64,000 bases of DNA from Przewalskia tangutica. Lineage: Eukaryota; Streptophyta; Magnoliopsida; Solanales; Solanaceae. Under the pieces are notes generated by a model. The model was not told the DNA's origin. It saw only the letters and a program-made list of their open reading frames with translations, and ran no database searches. The stretch lies in NCBI GenBank assembly GCA_029844215.1, contig CM056724.1:4520307-4584306 (forward strand), written 5' to 3'. A program made the translations under genes and the position numbers. Positions 24,309 through 36,899 of this stretch are shown here, one piece after another (the first letter of the stretch is position 1; each line of letters starts with the position of its first letter).

Positions 24309-24657
24309 TGTTGAAGTTGAAGTTTGGATCAAACCATATGAATGAAGAAGAAAGAAGAAACAGTTACAGAGAGAGAGATGTGATCGAGAAAAGGGAGAAA
24401 AGAGAGAGAGAAGAGAGAAGAGATGGTGAGAGAAGAGAGATTGTATTGATTGAATTAATGAATGTACATGTGTGTGATCATATTTATATACAGGGCTCAT
24501 CAGCCCAATTAATTTAGTTAAGCTATCATTAGCTATTAACAACCTTAACATTCTTTTAACTACTTCATAACAAACTAATAAACTACTTAACCTCCTCTAA
24601 CTATGGTTAGTTACAATATCATATTCTAATTATAGTTAGCTTCAATATAATACTTCT
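24309..24657 (-). repeat. 3' LTR of E3
   Basis: It begins TGTTGAAGTTGAAG on the plus strand (the LTR end, CTTCAACA on the minus strand). It stops against a purine tract (GCTTGAGGGGGGAGGGG on the minus strand, 24658-24674). The TG at its other terminus seems lost by mutation. No partner LTR exists in the window. Confidence 0.75.
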
Positions 24658-24658
24658 A

Positions 24659-26074
24659 CCCCTCCCCCCTCAAGCTAGGATATATGAAGATGTTCTTCGA
24701 GCCTAGCTTGGACAGTAAAGAAGTATGATGTTGCCGACTTAATGCCTTTGTTAAAACATCAGCTTGTTGCTTCTTCGTGGGTATAAAATGAGCATTGATC
24801 AATTCAGCTTGTATCTTCTCTCTAATAAAATGGGAGTCGATGTCTATATACTTAGTTCTTTCTTGAAAGACCGGATTGTCAGCAATCTGGATGGCAGATT
24901 TACTATCAGTAAACACTGCCACTGGTTTGGACACATCAATTCCCAACTCTTGAAATAATCCCTCCAACCAAACAACTCCAGCCACAGCAGAAGTCATAGC
25001 TCTGTATTCTGCTTCTGTTGAACTCCTGGAAATTGTATCTTGCTTCTTTGATTTCCAGGATATAGGTGAGGACCCATACATTGTCAAGTATCTAGTGACT
25101 GGCCTTCTAGTATTTACACAGCCTCTCCAGTCTGCATCACAATACATCTTGAGTTGAGGAACATAATCATGTAACTAGACATAAGTATACCCATTCCTGG
25201 TGTTTGTTTGATATATTTAACAAGTCTAAGAACTGCCTCAATATGTGAAGTCTTTGGTGCCTGCATAAACTGGCTGAGTGAATTTACTGCAAATGTGATA
25301 TCTGGTCTTGTAGTGGTTAGGTACAAGAATCTCCCAATTAGCCTTATGTATACACAAGGATCACTAAACAAATTATCTGCACCTAGTGATGATCCAGAAT
25401 CAGAAACTATGAGTTTGTCCAGTTCAATAGTAGTAAGTTTCTGATTTGGTTCCATAAGAGAAGAAGCAGGTTTGGCTCATGTCAATCCCATGTCTGATAT
25501 AAGCTCCAGTGCATACTTCCTTTGATGTATTAAAATTCCTTCTGAATTCCTTGCAAATTAAATTCCAAGAAAGTACCTCAACTCTCCCAAATCCTTAATC
25601 TTGAAGACTGACTGTAATGCATCCTTTGTAGATTGAATCATTACCAGTTAATAAGAGATCATCCACATACACCAACACCACCACAATCTTTTCCTTTTCC
25701 CTTTTTGTGAAAATAGAGTAATCTCTATGGCTTTGTGTAAAACCTTATGACAATAGAGCAGTAATCAACTTTATGTTTCACTGTCTGGAGGCTTGTTTCA
25801 AGCCATATAAAGATTTCTTCAATCTGCATACATGTGTTCTCTTGTGTTTAGTATTGAACCCATCTGGAATTGTCATGAACACCTCTTCAGATAGATCCCC
25901 TTGAAGGATTGCATTGTATACATCCATTTGATGTATTACCCAATGCTTCACTACTGCAATGGACACCACTGTCCTGACTGTGGTCATTTTAACCACTGGT
26001 GAAAATGTCTCCTGATAATCAATCTCTTCATTTTGGTTGTATCCATTAGCTACAAGTCTTGTTTTGAACCTTTC
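24659..26074 (-). pseudogene. E3 reverse transcriptase and RNase H part
   Basis: Minus-strand frames in order: 26074-25778 (RT fingers and palm: RLVANGYNQNEEIDYQETF, DVYNAILQGDL), a broken stretch around the catalytic region, 25455-25114 (RT end), and 25147-24659 (RNase H: SRSSTEAEYRAM, FTDSKSAIQIADNP, ADVLTKAL). At least two frameshifts are present. The upstream RT sequence continues beyond the first solo LTR, at 30092-30252. Confidence 0.85.
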
Positions 26075-27049
26075 TGTCACGACCCGACCCCGGGCCCGCG
26101 ACTGGTGCCCTACCTGGGCACCCTTACAGGTATACATCAGAGAAAATCAGCGGAACATACATGAAACTTATAAAATAAAACAACAGAAGTAAAACAACAG
26201 GTTAGCCGATAGGGCTACCTTCCTGGACATATATATACAACCAAGCCGCTTGCCTTTCCTTTACTGATCGACCCACACATGTGACTACTGCACTTCAAGA
26301 GTTTTAACATAACAACTGTGGCGGGACAGGGCCCCGCCATACCCCTGAATATACATGAATCTACAACCTCAGGGGAAACCGTACCAAGAGATAAGCCTCC
26401 GGAGCAAATGGAGCTTTTCCCAAAACTGAACCGAGATCCTAAGAGCAAGGATCACCAACCTGTGCACCTAATACCTGCGGGCATGAACGCAGCCCGGGCG
26501 GGTCGATAACAAAAATTTAATATGGAACAGAAATAAAGTACAGTAAACAGATCATAACTGTACAAAAGAATGACAGGGCAAGTATAAAAGAAGTACATAC
26601 CAGATCCTGCCGTGTCGTTACCACTTATGAACTTAATCGTACCTTATTATCTTTTCCCATTTTCAATAAAAGTTATAGTCACTTTCTTACGTACATGTTT
26701 GGGAAAAATCGTCAAGTTCATTACCATATAACTTACTTATCTTTCATAACATAATCCGACCCTTTATGGAGGGACGCATATACTACCCGACCCAATCTGG
26801 GACTCGATCAAATCACACAAATATCAAAGCGTGTCCGTGGAATCCCCCATCACTGCTGACAGCTATAAGTGTAAAATATATCCATGTGACGCGCCTGTGG
26901 CATCCCACCTCACCGCTTGCGTACATACACAATACATATATATATCTCTGTCCGTGGAATCACATCATCGCTGACACCGTAGGTGTAACATATAACCACG
27001 TGACGCGCCTGGCATCCCACCTCACCGTCATGCATACATACACACACAT

Positions 27050-27131
<82 letters not shown>

Positions 27132-30086
27132 CGTGAATCCTCATCGTATAAGATGGCCATAACGTGCCTCGACATCCTCATCGTAGGTGCAGTCTTCCGT
27201 GAGCTAGCCCGTGGAGTAATAATATAACATGCCCTCGAATCCTCATCGCGGTACATGTCTTCACAGGAGCTAGCCCACGGAGTAATAATCGTCATATGCA
27301 CGGTCGCACGCCCTAATCCTCATCGATAAGCGTGGCCATGGGTAATAAAACAAATCCGAATCTAACCCGCCCCGGTCACATGCCCTAATCCCACATCGAG
27401 CAAGCGTGTCCAAGGATCAATCATAATGGAAGCATACCCGTGGAATCCCACATCACCGATGCGTCGCCCAAGTAAACTTACATCAAGACATACTTCTTCA
27501 ACTGAGAGTCACGACAACGTAAACATATAATACTTGCACTCAAAGCTATCACAAGCAAACATAGGCAAGTTCATTAAACCTTTAGACTTCCATTTTTATA
27601 AACTCATGACACTTTCGTTTCACACATAAAAATCCGGGAATTTAACCCCAAGTACTACGTACTTCCATTCTTTTCAAAAGATTCCTTTTTATATAAAACC
27701 CCAAGATACTAACACCCGTAGTATCAAGGCTTGTGTACATTTCACATAAGTCATTATACTTTAGAAATACATTTCTCGGCTTCTAAATCAAGTGACCCTT
27801 TCTTTAAAGCTTTAAACAAGTGATACCCTTAAATCAAATTGCCCTTCCTTAAATCAAGTTATTTCTTTGCTTACCTTATTAGAGAAAACCATTCTCTTAA
27901 CCTTCCATAAAGCCGTTATAACCAACTTCCCATAAAGCCGTTATAACCCTTTATGGTTTTAGACAAACTCATTCCTTTTATAACCAAGAGACTTATACTT
28001 TTTAAAATCAAGTATTAAATACTTTCAAATCAATTCTCTTAACCTTTAAAATACAATTAGTCTCTTAACTTTCAAGAAAACAGGTTTCTTAACTTTAGAA
28101 ATCAAGTCTTTCCAAATCGAGTATTCTATACTTGTAAATCAATTCATTTCTTCCTTTAAGAATCAAGTCTCCTAACTTGAAAAATAAAGTCTCTTAACTT
28201 TAAAGAATTTGAGCTCCATAGCCTTAAAACTTCATACGTAAATTCTTATAAGTTAAGTAACGTATACATTGGTGCGTTGTGAATAAGTTATACTTATTTA
28301 TAACGATCTTATTCAAGTAGCCATGATCTAGAAAATGTAATACGATTTTGTCTTATCTTAGCTTCTATGCAGATGGAGAATTCTACTCATTTTAACATAA
28401 TTGATTGTCATTACATTTTCCTTTATTAACGCTGCAATGGCTTGCTCGATACTTATTCTCATTCGTGCCATAAATTAGCCAAGTCAACTTGGCTCCAAAG
28501 TACCTCCTAACGACTCTTACCAACATCCCCCATAAGACTCGGTAAAGACTTAGGATAACCTTGATATAAACTTTACATAGAGTAAATCACACACATACCT
28601 CTTAACTTCTAAGAGTAGAAGGAAACATGAAATAATACCACATGTATATTCCATACATAGAATCATGCCAAAGGAAGGAAGAGGTTCACATACCTCGCGA
28701 CGATTATCGACAAGTAGCAAAATGCTCCAAAGTACTTCAACCTTGATAGTTATTCCGTCCTTCAAGTAGGGTACGCTATACTTAGTACTTCAACCTAAAA
28801 TGGCCACAATACGTCCATTAACCGCTTACTTCAAACGTAGAATATTCCAAGTGCTAAGTCACTAAATTCTACGGAAAATCGGACCGCACCTCCTTTATTT
28901 CTACTTACTTTGCCACCTTTTTCAAGGCCGAATTCAATAACCAAACACGCCACATTTAAGGCCCAATCAACACAATTAATCAATAGGGGATTACACGCCT
29001 ACTAGACGTGTAAAATTCCGCCCCACAATTGATATCAACTAATACAAACTACTAGGCCAAATTCGGCAACAATGAGATACAACACTACCAATTCTTATCC
29101 AATTTCCTTTTCAATCCAAGTTGTTAACATAACATGATATTAAGTCGCAATCGATTATAACTACTATAATCTTCAAGTAAGTAACATGTGACGATTCTAA
29201 ATACGACCAAATTGTAATCCAACTTCAAATGGCTAATATGTCATTTCGGATTTTAGGCTACAACAATCCATAACACTTATAAGACTTCAACACATATACT
29301 TCATGCTAGCAAAAATGTAAAGCTAACAACAATACATAATCTTGTAACACTTAAGAGCCAAGATTATTACCTCAACGATTCTTAGTCCAACTCCAATTCC
29401 GAAGTCGCTATTTAGCACTTAGAGCTTCTTCTAGACACTTCAATCCACCACTTGAGACCCTTAGAATATCACAAACCACTTCCCTTAAAACTTTCAATCA
29501 AAACCTAGAAAAGCAACTAGGTTTTCATCTTGCGACTAATACGAAAACTATCTTTTTCCGGGATTTTTCTATTGAGATACCCTTACAATACACTTAGGAA
29601 CCTTGGTTTAAAGTGGGAAGATTATCGACAACAAACAAATTTTTTCCTTTTCTAATCATAGAACCCGAGAGCACATCGCTCTTGTTCTTCAAATTCTCTT
29701 GAAAATTTGGCTAAGTGTGGACTTGTCTCTCACTACTAGTAGTATTATATAGTAATAATGGAGGTTAAGATGTGCACAAATGGGTGGCTAGGATGAGGTT
29801 CTCTTAAATATCAAGCTTGTGGACCCATTGACTAAGTCAATTATGTCAAGCTTTACTACTTGCAAGACTTGTTTTCCTAACAAGGGTCAAATGACCTCAG
29901 GCCCATGTAATTTCGTCCAAGACATCCAATAAGGGGGGGTGACACGTGTCGCCCTCCCATTCGTCACAATATTACGTTTTCCGACAAATTCCATAATTCC
30001 GACAAATTTTTACAAGTCTCTAATCTTAACATTTGGGATTCTTACGTACGTTCTTAAAACATGTCCTGTAAATACGGGGTGTAACA
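26075..30086 (-). repeat. Solo LTR 1, 4.0 kb, Ty3/gypsy-like
   Basis: On the minus strand it starts TGTTACACCCCG and ends GGGTCGTGACA. A perfect 5-bp duplication, CTTTC, flanks it at 26070-26074 and 30087-30091. It has no protein domains; open frames such as 26766-27131 are simple-sequence artefacts. It contains a CA run and a (TA)n run (about 27043-27129) and a block of diverged direct repeats rich in 'CGTGGAATCCCACATCACCG' (about 26820-27480). Such long LTRs with these ends suit a gypsy chromovirus-type family, but the lineage is inferred. It aligns in opposite orientation with 30258-33765. Confidence 0.85.
27043..27129. repeat. (CA)n/(TA)n microsatellite
   Basis: A CA-rich run is followed by about 30 TA units, inside solo LTR 1. 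A shorter TA run occurs at the matching place in solo LTR 2 (about 32940-32957). Confidence 0.95.
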
Positions 30087-30091
30087 CTTTC

Positions 30092-30252
30092 AACCTCCCC
30101 TGATGCCTTATATTTAATCTTGTAGAGATACCTACAACTAATTGCTTTCTTCCATTCAGGCAGCTTGACCAATTCCCATGTACCATTATCCTCCAATGTT
30201 TGGATTTTAGACTCCATAATCGCAAACCATCTAGAATTCTTGGTAGCATCTG
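30092..30252 (-). pseudogene. E3 reverse transcriptase N-terminal part between two solo LTRs
   Basis: About 160 bp of copia RT on the minus strand (ALEDNGTWELVKLP, CRYLYKIKYKASGEVE). It joins in frame with 26074 across TSD CTTTC and with 33771 across TSD AATAT. It is therefore a slice of E3 rather than a separate gene. Confidence 0.88.
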
Positions 30253-30257
30253 AATAT

Positions 30258-33200
30258 TGTTACACCTTGTAATTCCAGGACATGTCTATAAGAATGTACG
30301 TAAGAAATCAAGTCGCTAAGATTTGAGACTTGTAGAATTTATCGGAATTATGAAAACGTCGAGAAATGAAATATTTTAACGAATGGGAGGGCGACACATG
30401 TCACCCCCCCTCACACGGGCTTGATCGATTTTGACCAAGGACAAAGGTGCAAGTCTTGAAGACAAGCTTGACAAAATTGACTAAGTCAACTTGCCAACAT
30501 GACAAAGATTTTAGTCTTGATAAATCCTAGCCACACAAATGTTTTAATCTAGACCCTTCATTGTAGTATATATCATATACTAGTGCAAGACTTCTTCCAT
30601 ACTTAGGAAAAAAATCAAGAACTAGTGTGTGTGTGTTAAGGTGCTCTCGGCTTTGAGCATGAGTGAACAAGAATTTTTTTGTTTGTTTTCCATAATTCAC
30701 AATACTTTAACCCAAGGTTCCTAGAGGTATTGTAAGGTTATCTCAATAGAAAGATCCCGGAAAAGCTACATGTTTACATTAGTCGCAAGGTGAAAACCTA
30801 AGGTGTTCTTCAACTTTGAAGTTGGAACTTGAAGAAGAGTTCTTCATGAGCATCTAAGGAGTGCTTGGAGTGGATTGGAACGTAAGAAGAGGAGCTAAAA
30901 GTTGCTAAGGATCGACTTTGACGCTTGGATATTATTATGGCTTATTGAGGTAAATCTTCATTTTTTTAATGTGATTGATGATTACATATTATAGTAGTTG
31001 ATAAATGAGCATGTGGTATTTAGATTGAAGTTTGAAAAAAATTGGATCATATCGACATGTTATAAACCGAAAATGGGCAAGTTAGCCATTTATGTTGTAA
31101 TCAATGTGGTCGATAGTTACAATCGTCGCATGTTAAGAAAGAAAGGATTTATAGTTGTTATAATTGTTATAGGGTATATAACATATTAGAATAACAACTT
31201 GGATTGAAAGGAAATTGATATCATTGTGGCATTGCCTATAGTCGAGAATGGCTTTGGATTAATGGACAGTTTTATATTGATTGTGGAGCAGAATTTTACA
31301 TGTCCGGCTAGGCGTGTAATCCCCTTGGAATTTCTAAATTGTTGAGCCTTAAATGTTGCATTTGGTTATTGATTTTCGGGCCTTGAAAAGGTGGAAAAGT
31401 ACGTAGAAACAAAGGAAGTGCTGCCCGATTTTCCGTAGAATAAGAGTCTGTATACTTAGAAATATTCTACGTTGAAAGCTAGAAGTTGATAGGCGTATTG
31501 TGGTCATTATAGGTTGACATTCTACGCGCGGCGTATTCAACTTTGCAAGTGGATTGAGCCGGAGAGGTATGTAGAACTTTTCCTATCTCTTGAACATTAG
31601 TTTTATAAATGTATAGTACGGTAGACGTACGTAAATTAAGAGAACTCGGTTCTATTTTAGTATCCTTGCCTTGATTCTTGAAAGTGTAGTAACTTGACTT
31701 TTAAAAGGTATAGGTTACTTGATCTTATGTATAAAGACATCTTGACGTGTAAAGTATTGATTACTTGAACTGTGTTAAAGTCAAGAAACTTGATATTCTA
31801 AAGTTGAGAGACTTGATTTCTAAAGTTAAGAAACTTGATCTTCTAAAGTTAAAAGACTTGAAGTATTTTGAAAGTTATGTAACTTGATTTGAAAGTATAA
31901 GTCTCTTGGTTATAAAAAGAATGAAATTGTATAAAACATAAAGAGTTATAACGGCTTTATGGGAAGTTAGTTATAACGGCTTTATGAAAGGTTAAAGATG
32001 TCTTAGTTTCTAAAGCATAAAGTTAGTATAACGACTTTATGGGAAGTTGATTATAACAACTTTATGGAAAGTTAAAGGAATGATTTTCTCTAGTAATGTA
32101 AACAAATATAAATGAATTGGAATAAAGAAGGGCAATTTGATTTAAAGACATCAATTGTTTAAAGTTTTAAAGTAACGGTCACTTGATTTAGAAGCCTAAA
32201 AATGTATTTCTAAAAGTGTAATGACTTGTTTGAAATGTAGACAAGCCTTGATACTACGGGTGTTAGTATCTTGGGGGATCTTATACGAGAAAGAGTCATT
32301 TTTAAAAAGAATGGAAGTACGTAGTACTTTGGGTTAAATTTCCGGATTTTTATGTGATACGAAGGTGCCTTGAGTTTATAAAATGAAATTCATTTTTGTA
32401 TAATAATGAAAGTCTAAAGATTTTATGAACTTGCCTATGCTTGCTTGTGATAGCCTTTGAGTGCAAGTATTATATTTTTACGCTGTCGTGACTCTCGGTT
32501 GGAGGGTCGGCTGTCTTGTTGTGAATTTACTTGAACGTACCGACAGTGATGGAGGATTCCACGGGTTTGCTTCCATTGTGATTGATCCATGGACATGCTT
32601 ATACGATGAGGGATTCCGGGGTATTCGACCATGATGCAAATGAAATTCTCGGGTGCTATTATTACTCCATGGACTAGCTCTCTATGAAGACATGTACCCG
32701 AGATGAGGAATTCCACGGGCATATTATATACTATGATTACGCCATGGACATGCTTATACGATGAAGGATTCCGGGGCATGCGACCATGTTACATACTATT
32801 ACTCCATGGACTAGCTCTCCATGAAGACATGTACCCGAGATGAGGGATTCCACGGGCATGTTATATATTATTACTACCCCATGGATTAGCTCTCCATGAA
32901 GTCATGTATCCGAGATGAGGGATTCCACGGGCATGAGATATATATATATATATATATTGCATATGTGCACGCCGACAGTGAGGTAGGATTCCACGGGCGT
33001 GTTACATGGATATATTTTACACTTACGGTTGTCGGCAGTGATGGAGGATTCCACGGGCACGCTTTGATGTTGGCGGGCTTGAGGCCTTTACCGTACTGTG
33101 TGATAATTTTGAGGGCTTGTGTCCCTAGCCTTGGTGTGACTATTGTTCATGTGTTGAAATAATTTTTTAAAAAAAGGTAAGGAAACTGACTTTCATTACT

Positions 33201-33765
33201 TTCGTTTCGACAAGGCACGGTTGTACTGTTAATTTAATTATCATACTTGTCTCCAACTTTTTATATCTAGACTTTATGATTTAAATTACAGTACTTTCAG
33301 TTTTACATACTTGGTACATATTTTGTACTGACCTCCTTCGGGGGGATGCGTTCATGCCGCAAGTTGAGGTACATAGCTTGCTGATCCTCACTCTTAGGAT
33401 CAATGTTCAGTCCTTGGAAAGCTCCATTTCTCCGGAGGCTTTGTCTTTTGGTACAATTCCCTGAGGTTGTAGATTTATGTACATTCAGGGGTATGGCCGG
33501 GCCCTGTCCCGTCACAGTTGTTATGTAAAAATTCTTAGAGGTCTGTAGTCATATCTTGTGGATTGGATTGTAAAGAAAAAAAAAGGTAACTGGTTTTTGG
33601 GTTATGTGTATACTTTTGGAAGGTGACTTTATCGGCTAGCCTGTTGATATTTCATGACTTGTACTTTTTGAGTTGTATGTATGTTCCGCTACTATTCTCT
33701 GATGTATACCTATAAGGGGTGCCCAGGTATGGCACCAGTCGCGGATCCGGGGTTGGGTCGTGACA
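30258..33765 (+). repeat. Solo LTR 2, 3.5 kb, same family as solo LTR 1
   Basis: It starts TGTTACACCTTG and ends GGGTCGTGACA. A perfect 5-bp duplication, AATAT, flanks it at 30253-30257 and 33766-33770. Its sequence matches solo LTR 1 end to end in reverse, including the 'GATGAGGGATTCCACGGGCA' repeat block (about 32540-33060). It lacks coding domains. It is about 500 bp shorter than its partner through scattered indels. Confidence 0.85.
32540..33060 (+). repeat. Direct-repeat block inside solo LTR 2
   Basis: Units of roughly 60-75 bp begin CCATGGACTAGCTCTCCATG (about 32671, 32806, 32880) and carry GATGAGGGATTCCACGGGCA. A matching block lies in solo LTR 1. Variation in unit number helps explain the length difference between the two LTRs. 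Confidence 0.75.
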
Positions 33766-33770
33766 AATAT

Positions 33771-36431
33771 CCTGATGGTTCTGTATCTAGAGACACTTTT
33801 GCAACAAAATGTTGATAAGCAGCAGATAAACTTGTATACGTGATACCATCAGAAATGGAATACAAACAGTTGAGAGATCATTTTGTATTGATGTAGTTCT
33901 TTTGTCAAATGAGAGGTCTGTTACTTCTTTCTGATTTCCTTACTGCAGGTCCAGTAATAAAATATATATGTGAGTCTGGTTGTTTTTATGTTGCTTAGCT
34001 TCATCTGCACAAACACTGCTGGTGTTCTGATCTGTATGGATGTGGTTCTGATTATCAGCAACACATGTACTAGTTAGTCCTTCTCCTGCAAAAGACTCTT
34101 CATTTACTGGATTACCATTAATAACATAAATATTTATCAGTTCCTCATAGCAGAACTGCTCGTGTGCTTTTATATTTATAGTCTCCTCATTCTTCCCATT
34201 ATTAAAAGGGAAAATATCTTCCATAAACAACACATTCCTACTAACAAATATAACTCTATTCTCCAAATCATAGAGTTTGTAGTCCTTTTGTGTAGGTACA
34301 TAACCAAGTAAGACACACCTAACTGCTCTTGGACTAAACTTATCATGTGTATGAAGTATGGTAACAAAACACAAATAACTTATAACTCTCAAATGGTTAA
34401 GTTGTGGTGTTTTGTTATATAGTTTGTGGAATTGAGACTCGTTATTCAGGACTGTTGATGGTATCTTATTGATAATATATGCTGCAACTTCTACACACAT
34501 CCCCCAGAACCTGTCTGACAGACAACCCTGAAGCTTGATAGCTCTTGTTGTCTCAATTATATGTCTATGTTTCCTCTCAACCACCTCATTTTGGTGTGGT
34601 GTATATGGACAAAAACTCTCATGTTAACACCAAATGTCTGAAACAACTCCCTACAGTTTTGATTGAAAAATTCAGTGCCATTATCTAACCTTACTTTCTG
34701 AATTTTAGAGTCAAATTGTGTAGTAACTTCAGCAGATAATTTTTTTAGAATAGTAGACACATCAGATTTCAACCTCATTAGAAATATCCAGGTCCATCTA
34801 GAGAAGTCATCTACAATGGTTAAGAAGTACCTCATTTCATTATGTGTTTCAACCTTATATGGTCCCTTAACATCTAAGTGTAACAATTGAAAATGTTCTG
34901 TTGATCTACTAGTACTAACAGGGAATGGAGATCTGGTTTGTCTAGTCAGTGGACAGATCTCACTATTTTTAAAGCAAAATCATCATTGTCTTTGAAACAA
35001 TAAATTTTCTCAACACTGTCATAGGCACATGACATAGTCTCTGATGCCACGTCATTACATTTATGTGTTGAATGACAGCCATACACTTCCTCAGTTCTTT
35101 ATCCTGGTTTTGAGCATCCAGACGCAAGATGTAGAGTCCATCTTTCTCACTATCAATCCCCATCACCTTTTCAGATGACATGTCCTGAACACACAACATG
35201 ATGGAAAAAAAGTGACACAACAATTCAACTCATTTGTCACTTTCGACACTGACGTTAAATTAATCTTGAATGCTGGCACACATAGAACATTTCTGATAAC
35301 ATCACCTTTTTCAAGTTGGTAATCACTAACATGTGAGATTCTAGCTGAATCTCCTGTTGGTAAATGAACCTTCCCTGTTCCTTTTGTCATCAAATTGTTA
35401 TGTAAGTGTTTAGAATCACTTATCATATGATTAGTTGCACCTGAGTCAACTATCCAATGCAGTAGTTCTTCTGCATCAGTAATATGTATACCTGTTATAT
35501 TTGCACTGTGATTTTTGCTCCTGTCCTTTTCCTCCAGCGTGAAAAATATGTTGTCTTTGGCTAGGAGTGAACTGATCATACATCATTGTCTTCTTTGTGA
35601 ATTGCTCATGTTGTTGTGGCTTCATCATCCTGACTCCATATTGTTGTCCTCCAAGGTGACATGTATCTTTAAATCCACATGTTACTGCATAATCCTCTTT
35701 AGTCTTGGGCTTGAAATCACCCGGATACCCAATTAACTGATAGCAACCCTCCTCCAAGTGACTTGTTTTATGGCAATGGTTGCATTTCATCAATTTGAAA
35801 CAATCCAGCTTATAGTGTCCTTTCATGTGACAAAAATCACATATAGCATTAGGATTATATGAGTTCCTTTGTTTGTGGCCTCCTCATTGTCCTCATTTGA
35901 TGTTTCCACTCCTGGCTGTAAATATTGCAGATGGCTCAATGTGTTCAGGTACTGTTATGTTACTTCCTGTCATAATTCTTTGATTCTCCTCTTGATTAAC
36001 TAGCGCATAGGCTTGATTCGGATTTGGGACTTGTGGCATCATAAAAACTTGACTTCTTGCATGATGATATCTCTCATTAAGTCCCATTAGAAATTGCAGT
36101 AATTTTTCATACTGCATGTGATTGATAAATTCTTTTGTCTTGGGACAGCATAATGGTATAGGTATGATAGAATCATACTCATCCCAAAGGTACTTCAATT
36201 TTGAATAATATCCAGAGACTGACATTGTTCCTTGTCGCAAAGTGAATATCTCTTTGTGAAATTGGAAAGTCCTAGAGATATTCACCTTGTCGAATCTCTC
36301 CTTCAACTCCTCCCAGATAATGTGTGAATCAACATTGAACAACATCCATGTCAATAGGCTCTTGCTAACATTCCCCATTAGCCAAGATACTACAATAACA
36401 TTGCACATTTCCCACACCCTTGCCAGCTGAC
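33771..36431 (-). pseudogene. E3 gag, protease and integrase part
   Basis: From 36431 down: gag (VSWLMGNVSKSLLTWMLF, about 36390-36330), a zinc-knuckle region (KCNHCHKTSHLEEGC, about 35770), protease WIVDSGATNHM (about 35450), GAG-pre (WHQRLCHVPM, about 35040), the integrase core with IVDDFSRWTW (34830) and LDNGTEFFN (34690), the third-acid region (about 34580), and the integrase end to about 33940. The linker towards RT runs to 33771. Several frame changes are present (near 35500, 35200, 34960 and 34570). The start of gag is absent. Confidence 0.87.
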
Positions 36432-36899
36432 TAGGGATGGCAATTGGGCGCCCGCACCCGCCAAAAAAAATTATATCCACCACCTACCCGCCACCCGTGG
36501 CGGGTACAATTTCAACATTCATACCCACCTAGGTAAGTATATTTTTAAATCCATACCCACTTCATCACTCAAGTGGATATTCGCCACCCGCCAATATCCG
36601 TCTGTACCCGCCAATGACATTAACACTAGTGCAAGTGAAATAACCCCAAAAAAAAATATCTGGAGAGCTTATTGTTTATAATAGCCCACAGAAACATGCA
36701 ATAGAAATCATCATGATCTAAGCCAACCAATTTATACATTGTCTTCATTGTCAGTAATCCATAAAAACACTTCAAACTTATTATTATAATGATCTAAGCT
36801 TATATTGAAATCATTCAGTGCTATATTTACACAACACTTGTACAAGAAGACAGGACAAAAATGTGCATTTTAACAGAACACAAACTTATTCTCAGTAGC
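36432..36899. other. GC-rich hAT-like end truncating E3, then AT-rich DNA
   Basis: It begins TAGGGATGGCAATTGGGCG and is followed by several CACCCGCC/GGCGGGT motifs to about 36615. That looks like one end of a non-autonomous hAT element (TAGGGATGGCAA-type TIR). The complementary end was not found before the solo LTR at 36900. The rest is AT-rich with no gene. Confidence 0.5.

Larger units (their letters stand above)
24309..36431 (-). mobile_element. E3: Ty1/copia element, 5'-truncated and split twice
   Basis: The minus-strand order of gag, protease, integrase, reverse transcriptase and RNase H is present in three blocks: 36431-33771, 30252-30092 and 26074-24659. Two solo LTRs (30258-33765 and 26075-30086) interrupt it. 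Each gap closes in frame across its TSD (AATAT and CTTTC). The 3' LTR is 24309-24657. The gag N-terminus and the 5' LTR are missing: the sequence stops at about 36431, where an unrelated GC-rich hAT-like end begins. Without the insertions about 4.6 kb remains. Its protein resembles E5 and E6 closely, so all three belong to related copia families. Confidence 0.88.

Noticed and set aside
26766..27301. Open frames of 113-121 codons on both strands
   Set aside because: They run through CA/TA dinucleotide repeats and LTR direct repeats; the products are simple repeats of I/Y or C/V residues.
30026..30217. Stand-alone short gene
   Set aside because: It is a slice of E3 reverse transcriptase fused by chance to solo-LTR sequence.
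32540..33060. CRISPR-like direct repeats
   Set aside because: Units of 60-75 bp vary in length and lie inside a plant LTR; this is not a prokaryotic sequence.
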